From positions 11,573 through 49,555 of the forward strand of contig NZ_JTLI01000113.1 in NCBI RefSeq assembly GCF_000799075.1: a DNA stretch of 37,983 nucleotides, in the 5' to 3' direction. Below are positions 33,384 through 37,983 of the stretch, piece after piece (within the stretch, counting starts at the first letter, position 1; each line of letters starts with the position of its first letter). This stretch comes from Cetobacterium sp. ZOR0034 (lineage in GTDB: Bacteria > Fusobacteriota > Fusobacteriia > Fusobacteriales > Fusobacteriaceae). The position numbers and the translations under genes are program-made. Under the pieces are notes generated by a model, which worked only from the letters and a program-made list of their open reading frames with translations, made no database searches and was not told the origin of the DNA.

Positions 33384-33418
33384 GATAAAAAATAAATTTA
33401 AAACTAAAAGGAGTTAAG

Positions 33419-33898
33419 ATGGCCATAAAGAAAACAAATGCTATGAGAGAGCTTGACAAAGCTAAGATAAATTACGATATTATCGAATATGAAATTGATG
33501 AAAATGAATTAGGAGCAATCAACGTAGCATCAAAAACAGGAAATGATATAACAAAAGTTTTTAAGACATTAGCACTTACAAATGATAAAGATGATCTTTT
33601 TATAATATGCATCCCAGGTAGTGATGAGGTTGATTTAAAAAAGGTTGCTTCTATTGTAAATTCAAAAAAAGTTGAAATGCTTGAACTTGCTAAATTAAAA
33701 GAAAAAACTGGATATATTAGAGGTGGATGTTCTCCTATAGGCATAAAAAAGAGACATCTTTCTTTAATTCATCACAGTTGTATAAATAAGGATTTTATCT
33801 TTATCAGTGGAGGACAAAGAGGTTTACAAATAAAAATTAATCCAAATGATCTAATAAAATTTCTTAAAATGGAAGTTTCTAATCTTATAATAGAATAA
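33419..33898 (+). CDS. ybaK: Cys-tRNA(Pro)/Cys-tRNA(Cys) deacylase, YbaK/EbsC family
   Basis: 159 residues, the standard length. N-terminal TNAMRELDKAKINYDIIEYE is followed by KVFKTLALTND, with the conserved lysine of the YbaK active site in VFKTL, and by GYIRGGCSPIGIKKR and ISGGQRGLQIKINPNDL near the end, all typical of YbaK. It hydrolyses Cys mischarged on tRNA-Pro in trans. AAAGGAG precedes the ATG. The AEC transporter gene follows after 19 bases and may be co-transcribed. Confidence 0.94.
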   Translation: MAIKKTNAMRELDKAKINYDIIEYEIDENELGAINVASKTGNDITKVFKTLALTNDKDDLFIICIPGSDEVDLKKVASIVNSKKVEMLELAKLKEKTGYIRGGCSPIGIKKRHLSLIHHSCINKDFIFISGGQRGLQIKINPNDLIKFLKMEVSNLIIE

Positions 33899-33917
33899 AT
33901 AACAGGAGTGAAAATCA

Positions 33918-34946
33918 ATGAATACAACAAACATACTTATATCTATACTATCAGATCAAAATATAATTGGAGTTATGTCTTCTTCAATCTCTATTATGGT
34001 TTTAGGTTTTTATTTAGGAAAAACAGAAAAAATTAAAAGTTATTTTTCTATACCTTTAGGAGAAATAATATTATCTCTTTCTATTCCTGCATTATCATTC
34101 AATGCTTTTATGAAAGATTTTGATAAAACTACATTTACAAATGGCTTAAATATTTTAATCTGGAGTATCCTTATTCATTTAACTCTAATTTTAACGGGAA
34201 AATACTTCTTCAAAAATTTAAATTCTGAAAAGCAACTTACATTAAAAATGATGACAGTTTTTGGTGGGATAACTGTATTTGGAATCCCTATTGTGCAAGC
34301 TCTTTATGGAGATTTGGGAATAATTTACTCCTCAATTTTTTCTATTCCATACAGAGTTTTGCTATATTCATATGGATTTATTAAAATGTCCGGTATTAAA
34401 ATGGATAATAAAAATATAAAATCTATGCTATTAAATCCAGTTATTTTAGCTACTTTTATGGGGTTGTTCATATGGATCTTTCAAGAGTATCTTCCTCAAG
34501 TAAACATAAGTGGACAAAAATATGCTTTTTTGAGAATTGACAAAACTGCATTTTGGATATATAAACCACTAAGTTTCCTCGCAGGCTTATGCTCTCCGTT
34601 GTCTTGGTTAGCAGCTGGACTTAAATTATCTGAATTATCAATCAAAGAATCATTTAAAAACTCTATCGCTTGGCAATTTTCAATTATAAAAACAATATTT
34701 ATTCCTATTCTTACTTTGGTTGTTGTCTATATTTGTAATTTATTCGGTATCTTATCTCTTTCTAAAGAAAGTTTAGGTGTTATCATTGTTATGATGGGGA
34801 CACCCACAGCTTCAGTTATTATAGCCTATTCTTTAAAATATAATCGTGAACCTCTTGTTACATCAAGCTGTTCTCTTTTATCTACAATATTTAGCTTAAT
34901 AACAATACCTACGTTAGTAGCCTTCTTAAACTTTCTAAAATTCTAA
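33918..34946 (+). CDS. AEC (auxin efflux carrier) family transporter
   Basis: 342 residues with about 10 membrane helices arranged as two halves. IILSLSIPALSFNAFMKDF in the first half and GVIIVMMGTPTASVIIAYSLKYN in the second are the discontinuous-helix signatures of the AEC family. Bacterial members transport malate, malonate or similar organic acids; the direction and substrate are not readable here. It is 19 bases downstream of ybaK with its own AGGAGTG site. Confidence 0.9.
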   Translation: MNTTNILISILSDQNIIGVMSSSISIMVLGFYLGKTEKIKSYFSIPLGEIILSLSIPALSFNAFMKDFDKTTFTNGLNILIWSILIHLTLILTGKYFFKNLNSEKQLTLKMMTVFGGITVFGIPIVQALYGDLGIIYSSIFSIPYRVLLYSYGFIKMSGIKMDNKNIKSMLLNPVILATFMGLFIWIFQEYLPQVNISGQKYAFLRIDKTAFWIYKPLSFLAGLCSPLSWLAAGLKLSELSIKESFKNSIAWQFSIIKTIFIPILTLVVVYICNLFGILSLSKESLGVIIVMMGTPTASVIIAYSLKYNREPLVTSSCSLLSTIFSLITIPTLVAFLNFLKF

Positions 34947-34951
34947 AGCGT

Positions 34952-34982
34952 TGTCCTCTATTATATTAGAGGACATTTTTTT
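34952..34982 (+). terminator. Intrinsic terminator after the AEC transporter gene
   Basis: TGTCCTCTA (34952-34960) pairs with TAGAGGACA (34967-34975) around a 6-base loop, followed by eight T. Confidence 0.93.
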
Positions 34983-35090
34983 TATACCCCTTTCTATTGT
35001 ATAGATCATTTTATATAAATATGACCACTTATGCTGTAAAAAAAATAAAAATAATGCTAAAATATCTTTAAATATTTATAGGAGGTTATC

Positions 35091-35840
35091 ATGATTTTTT
35101 TTAAGTTCTTATCTCATTTTATTATTCTTTGCTCTTTTATTCTTTATAAACAAAAATTTCCGTCATCATTTTTTATAAATATATTGTTCTTTATATATCT
35201 ACTAAGTTGTTTCTATTTTTATTTCATTTCAAAACAAACCAAATTTATAAGAAATTTTGTGAAATTAAGCGCTCTTATCTTTACAGGAGTCTTTTTATTT
35301 ACTTTAGGAATAATTATCTCTGATATAAACAATTCTAAATATAGCGAACTTAAAAATGAATATGTTATAATTTTAGGCGCTGGTTTGCGTGGGACTCAGC
35401 CTAAAAATATCTTAAAATATCGATTAGATGCCGCTATAAAGTATCACCAAAAATATCCAAATACAATATTTATAGTATCTGGTGGACAAGGTAAAGATGA
35501 GATTATAGCAGAAAGTGAAGCAATGAAAAAATATCTTTTAAAGCATTCTATCTCTAGTAAAAATATTATTGAAGAGAACAAATCAAGCACAACTCTAGAA
35601 AATCTTTTATTTTCTAAAAAACTGATTCCTCAAAACTCTACATCAATAGGAGTAATTAGCAATGATTTCCACATGTATCGTGTTAAATTTTTTGCTAAAA
35701 ATATAGACTTTAAATTAAACCCAATCTATGCAAATACACCTAACAGAAGTAAGGTCAGCATGTTTCTTCGAGAAACCCTTGCTGTAATATATCATAAAGT
35801 AAAAATGACCATTTCAAAATGGTCATTTATCTTATTATAA
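35091..35840 (+). CDS. YdcF/ElyC-like protein (DUF218) with N-terminal membrane segments
   Basis: 249 residues. Three hydrophobic segments (about 5-20, 25-47 and 58-80) precede a DUF218 domain: VIILGAGLRG (about 92-101), FIVSGGQGKDE, the SEAMKKYLL helix, SSTTLENL and VISNDFHMYRVKFFAK. This is the YdcF/SanA/ElyC group, whose members are linked to envelope and undecaprenyl-phosphate or peptidoglycan precursor homeostasis, although the biochemical activity is poorly known. TAGGAGG precedes the ATG. The last 14 bases overlap the 3' end of the convergent M15 peptidase gene. Confidence 0.88.
   Translation: MIFFKFLSHFIILCSFILYKQKFPSSFFINILFFIYLLSCFYFYFISKQTKFIRNFVKLSALIFTGVFLFTLGIIISDINNSKYSELKNEYVIILGAGLRGTQPKNILKYRLDAAIKYHQKYPNTIFIVSGGQGKDEIIAESEAMKKYLLKHSISSKNIIEENKSSTTLENLLFSKKLIPQNSTSIGVISNDFHMYRVKFFAKNIDFKLNPIYANTPNRSKVSMFLRETLAVIYHKVKMTISKWSFILL
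35803..35828. terminator. Terminator hairpin inside the 3' end of the YdcF-like gene
   Basis: AAATGACCAT (35803-35812) pairs with 35819-35828, extendable inward, within the last codons of the gene. A-rich on the left and T-rich on the right, so it may serve both convergent genes. Confidence 0.65.
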
Positions 35841-36303
35841 AATATTGTTTTCGTTCTTGACGTTTAGATTTTTTGAAACTTATATGAACTCTATTTTGCC
35901 TAGGATAAAAAATAAGTTGATCATAACTCACTTTTGCTCTGTCTAATTTTCTTTTAATATCTTTAGCATTTCCATTTATTTTAAAATCAACTGCTAAACC
36001 TTTTTGATGATATGAATTTCCACTTCCTTTTACTCTTTTATTCAATTTTTTATTTCTATACCAACTTGTAACATAAACTCTAGTTCTTAAGGCTTTTCTA
36101 ACTTCATCCATTCTTTGGGCTGTATAAACTATATTTTTGTATTCAGAATTATTTGGAGTATTTTTAATCCCATATTTTCTAGCTATAGCACTATCAGTTG
36201 CTTCTTTGAATGTAAAATACTTTGAAATCTTGGAGTCTCTCCTAGATGTAGATGAGCACCCCATACACAATAACAAAATAAATAAAACCATTATTTTTTT
36301 CAT
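35827..36303 (-). CDS. M15-family peptidase lipoprotein (D-Ala-D-Ala carboxypeptidase-like)
   Basis: 158 residues. A lipoprotein signal peptide (FILLLCMGC, Cys16) is followed by a peptidase M15A domain. Zinc-ligand pattern: His99 and Asp106 in SYHQKGLAVDF (H-x6-D) and His140 in RVHISF. TSWYRNKKLNKRV and FTFKEAT are further family stretches. Members cleave peptidoglycan stem peptides, and this one would be anchored in the envelope. It has its own promoter-like elements and an AGGAGAA site. Its 3' end overlaps the YdcF-like gene by 14 bases. Confidence 0.88.
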   Translation of the reverse strand: MKKIMVLFILLLCMGCSSTSRRDSKISKYFTFKEATDSAIARKYGIKNTPNNSEYKNIVYTAQRMDEVRKALRTRVYVTSWYRNKKLNKRVKGSGNSYHQKGLAVDFKINGNAKDIKRKLDRAKVSYDQLIFYPRQNRVHISFKKSKRQERKQYFIIR

Positions 36304-36347
36304 ATTTTTCTCCTGCTGTATATTTATTTTAGTAACACTTATCTTAA

Positions 36348-36377
36348 GTTATAACAGGTATTTTTATATTTTTTCAA
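36348..36377 (-). promoter_or_regulatory. Predicted promoter of the M15 peptidase gene
   Basis: On the minus strand TTGAAA (36372-36377) and TATAAC (36348-36353) are 18 bases apart, about 45 bases before the start codon. A perfect 12-bp palindrome AACAATATTGTT lies further upstream at 36395-36406, next to the EAL remnant stop; its role is unclear. Confidence 0.5.
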
Positions 36378-36408
36378 GTTTTTTCTATTAATTTAACAAT
36401 ATTGTTTG

Positions 36409-36540
36409 TTATAATATAAACTTTTCTATCAAATCTGGTTTTCCAATTAAATAACCTTGGGCATGATTAATATTTTGTTTTTTTAAAAATTCTAATTGGG
36501 ATTCTGTTTCAACACCTTCAGCAACTATACCAGTTTTAAA
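36409..36540 (-). pseudogene. C-terminal remnant of an EAL-domain (c-di-GMP phosphodiesterase) gene
   Basis: 43 codons plus a stop on the minus strand encode the end of an EAL domain: IVAEGVETESQLEFLKK followed by AQGYLIGKP, both highly conserved in this family. Upstream of the fragment the frame meets a TAG at once (36541-36543) and the sequence changes character to a K/E-rich plus-strand ORF. An EAL domain is about 240 residues, so at least 200 are missing here. I read this as a host gene cut by integration of the recombinase-bearing element; the N-terminal part should lie beyond the right edge of the window if the element is intact. Confidence 0.85.
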
Positions 36541-36541
36541 C

Positions 36542-36718
36542 TATACAAACTTAAATAAATCTATAAAAAAAATTAGATCTGCTTCTCCAGAAGAATTAAA
36601 TAAGATTCAAAAAGAAGTCAAAGATTTAAGAAAATATCTAGCTGAACTGGAAAAAGAAATAAACTTAAAAAATGAACAAGAAATAAATAAAGATAACTTA
36701 GAATTATTTGAAAAATAA
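36542..36718 (+). CDS. Small K/E-rich helical ORF without a start codon at the element edge
   Basis: 58 codons to the TAA at 36716-36718. The sequence has coding character (KKIRSASPEELNKIQKEVKD, then a long charged helix LRKYLAELEKEI) and would form a coiled coil. No ATG, GTG or TTG occurs in this frame after the junction, so its 5' part is missing. In the excised circular form the other end of the element could supply the start, or the gene was simply truncated. The next small ORF begins after an AAGGAGG site that overlaps this stop. Confidence 0.55.
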   Translation, partial: YTNLNKSIKKIRSASPEELNKIQKEVKDLRKYLAELEKEINLKNEQEINKDNLELFEK

Positions 36719-36728
36719 GGAGGATCTT

Positions 36729-36806
36729 ATGAAAAAAGAAAATATCAAAGCTGCCATATTAAAAATTAAGGAATTAAAAGCAAAATGTAAAAAAGGAGCT
36801 AAATAA
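36729..36806 (+). CDS. 25-codon basic peptide ORF directly before the recombinase
   Basis: MKKENIKAAILKIKELKAK plus six more residues; strongly basic, with one cysteine. It has a consensus AAGGAGG (36717-36723) at ideal spacing, and its TAA is immediately followed by the recombinase ATG (TAAATG). The recombinase binding site AAAAAGGAG lies inside this ORF. It could be a leader peptide that couples recombinase translation, or a tiny accessory protein. Confidence 0.55.
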   Translation: MKKENIKAAILKIKELKAKCKKGAK

Positions 36807-37931
36807 ATGAAAGTTGTTACATACCTTAGAGTTTCTACAGAAATGCAAAAAGATAGAGGTTCTCTTGAAACACAAAGAGAATCTCTAAATGAATACTGTA
36901 AAAAAAATAATCTTAATATAATTGATAGCTTTGAAGATGTTATGTCTGGAGGTATAGCCGATAGAGATGGTATCTTAAAAATAATGGCTATGTTACCTTT
37001 GAAAAAGTTTGAAGGTGTTGTTGTTCAAAACTCTGATAGAATATCACGAGACTTTAAAGATGTAACTCTTTTCTTCAACGATTTTAGAAAACATAATGTT
37101 AGATTAATTTCAGTTATGGAAGGCCCTTTGGATTTTAGAGACGATAATACAGATGCAATGGCTAAAATAAGACTTATCTTCTCTGAAATGGAAAGAAGAA
37201 AAATGAGGATAAGAACTAAAGTTTCTATGGCAGCCTTAGCTAATACAGATAGGTATCTTGGTGGTGGTCTTCTACCACATTTTAAAGTTAAAATTATTAA
37301 TAAAGAGAAAAAAATTGTTAAAAATGAAGAAACCTGGGATTTAGAAAGACAAAAGTATTTAGATATTTTAAAATATAGAAGTTTTAAAAAAGTTGCAGAG
37401 CTTTACTGCATTAATTATTCTACCTTTTTAGAGCAAGTAAGAAAAGTTGAATTAATCGGACACCGAATGTTCGGGGAGTTTATTAAAGACCCTTATACAC
37501 TAAAAAAGGTTAAAAATAAAGATCCTTTTATCTCCAGTAAAAAAGTTTTACCTGCTCTACTTACTGATGAGGAATTTAATCTCATAAATGCTTTGTTAAA
37601 AGATAATAGGAAAAAATTTAAAAACCCTAAAAGAAAATATTTATTTTCTGGGCTTCTCTACTGTAGTTGTGGAAAGAAATTTGCAGGAAATATTGTTAGT
37701 AAAAAAACTAAAAGTTATTACTATTATAGGTGTGAAGGATGTAAAGTTTTCTATAATGTTGATAAATTGGAAATTAATATAAAGAATGCTATTCTGTCTC
37801 ATCCTCATCTAAAATTGCTCAATGATACAACTTTTAGACTCCAGGATCTGCAAGATAAAATTGAACTTGAAAATAAAAAGTTAGAAGATTTAATGAAAAG
37901 ACAAAGAGATGTTTATTGTAAAATAAAATAG
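36807..37931 (+). CDS. Serine recombinase of the large (integrase) type, short C-terminus
   Basis: 374 residues. The N-terminal resolvase domain (about 1-145) begins YLRVSTE with nucleophile Ser10 and Arg8, and includes QNSDRISRD and the SEMERRKMRIRTK helix. A recombinase (PF07508-like) domain follows (about 150-260). A zinc ribbon has Cys pairs CSC and CEGC around 289-318. A short coiled coil (about 345-370) ends the protein. Large serine integrases usually continue for 80 or more residues past this coil (450-600 total), so the C-terminus may be truncated or this is a compact family. It probably catalysed integration into the EAL gene. Confidence 0.9.
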   Translation: MKVVTYLRVSTEMQKDRGSLETQRESLNEYCKKNNLNIIDSFEDVMSGGIADRDGILKIMAMLPLKKFEGVVVQNSDRISRDFKDVTLFFNDFRKHNVRLISVMEGPLDFRDDNTDAMAKIRLIFSEMERRKMRIRTKVSMAALANTDRYLGGGLLPHFKVKIINKEKKIVKNEETWDLERQKYLDILKYRSFKKVAELYCINYSTFLEQVRKVELIGHRMFGEFIKDPYTLKKVKNKDPFISSKKVLPALLTDEEFNLINALLKDNRKKFKNPKRKYLFSGLLYCSCGKKFAGNIVSKKTKSYYYYRCEGCKVFYNVDKLEINIKNAILSHPHLKLLNDTTFRLQDLQDKIELENKKLEDLMKRQRDVYCKIK

Positions 37932-37938
37932 GATGTTA

Positions 37939-37971
37939 TTGCAAAGCAAATTTCCCTGTATTTGCAAAGCA
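37939..37971. repeat. Two direct copies of TTGCAAAGCA after the recombinase gene
   Basis: Exact 10-base copies at 37939-37948 and 37962-37971, with a 23-base period, begin 7 bases after the recombinase stop. They may be the start of a longer array or a binding region that continues past the window edge; 37972-37983 is A-rich. Confidence 0.5.
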
Positions 37972-37983
37972 GAAAAAATAAAA

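Larger units (their letters stand above)
36541..37983. mobile_element. Left end of an integrated element carrying a serine recombinase
   Basis: The element begins at the EAL gene junction, somewhere near 36520-36546, and continues beyond the window. It contains a start-less small ORF, a 25-codon ORF and a serine recombinase, all on the plus strand. Near the junction the octamer AACTATAC occurs twice, at 36523-36530 (inside the EAL remnant) and 36539-36546 (on the element side), exactly 16 bases apart. The type (prophage, conjugative element or simple integrative element) cannot be told from this part. Confidence 0.7.

Noticed and set aside
1-37983. tRNA, rRNA genes and CRISPR arrays
   Set aside because: No cloverleaf-like GC-richer blocks, no rRNA-like conserved stretches and no regularly spaced repeat series were seen on either strand. 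The two TTGCAAAGCA copies at the end are too few for an array.

Overview
The window is AT-rich, with strong AGGAGG-type ribosome binding sites, dense same-strand operons and many short intrinsic terminators. It also carries outer-membrane machinery: a TolC/NodT lipoprotein, a KdgM-like porin and periplasmic enzymes with signal peptides. Low GC, Gram-positive-like expression signals and an outer membrane together suggest Fusobacteriota (Cetobacterium, Fusobacterium or Ilyobacter type). This is inference; no rRNA or tRNA gene is present to confirm it.

Left part (1-14,490), mostly housekeeping and transport: a two-gene ThrE-type exporter, a convergent MocR regulator, two overlapping MATE genes, an iron-sulfur flavoprotein, coaBC, and a tripartite efflux operon (NodT lipoprotein, EmrA, EmrB). 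Next comes a divergent pair, an S24/CI-type repressor and an unlisted 43-codon gene, whose shared promoter region has three TACA-N4-TGTA operator-like sites. An unrecognised 226-residue protein and glutaminase glsA follow.

Central part (14,458-30,125), a pectin/oligogalacturonate utilisation locus. The minus-strand operon runs GH105, two sugar ABC permeases, GH28 exo-polygalacturonase, altronate dehydratase and pectin methylesterase. All of its enzymes lack signal peptides. A GntR/FCD regulator is divergent from it. A MATE gene lies between, and then a plus-strand operon runs two paralogous sugar-binding proteins (one with an ordinary signal peptide, one a lipoprotein), a periplasmic PL2 pectate disaccharide-lyase, a TIM-barrel isomerase and a KdgM-like porin. 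I infer that oligogalacturonides enter through the porin, are cut by PL2 in the periplasm, are captured by the binding proteins, imported by the two permeases, and finished in the cytoplasm by CE8, GH28, GH105 and UxaA. A near-identical 14-bp operator-like site lies at the -10 of the minus operon and just after the predicted start of the plus operon, so one regulator could control both halves. No transporter ATPase, oligogalacturonate lyase, KduI or KduD is in the window.

Right part (30,126-36,303) holds small single-gene units: an unknown 124-residue protein, a Dph6-like PP-loop ATPase, GltS, a secreted 135-residue protein, YbaK, an AEC transporter, a YdcF-like protein and an M15 peptidase lipoprotein.

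Right end (36,409-37,983): the C-terminal 43 codons of an EAL-domain gene stop abruptly at a junction. Beyond it are a start-less small ORF, a 25-codon ORF and a short large-type serine recombinase. This looks like one end of a mobile element integrated in an EAL phosphodiesterase gene; the other end lies outside the window.
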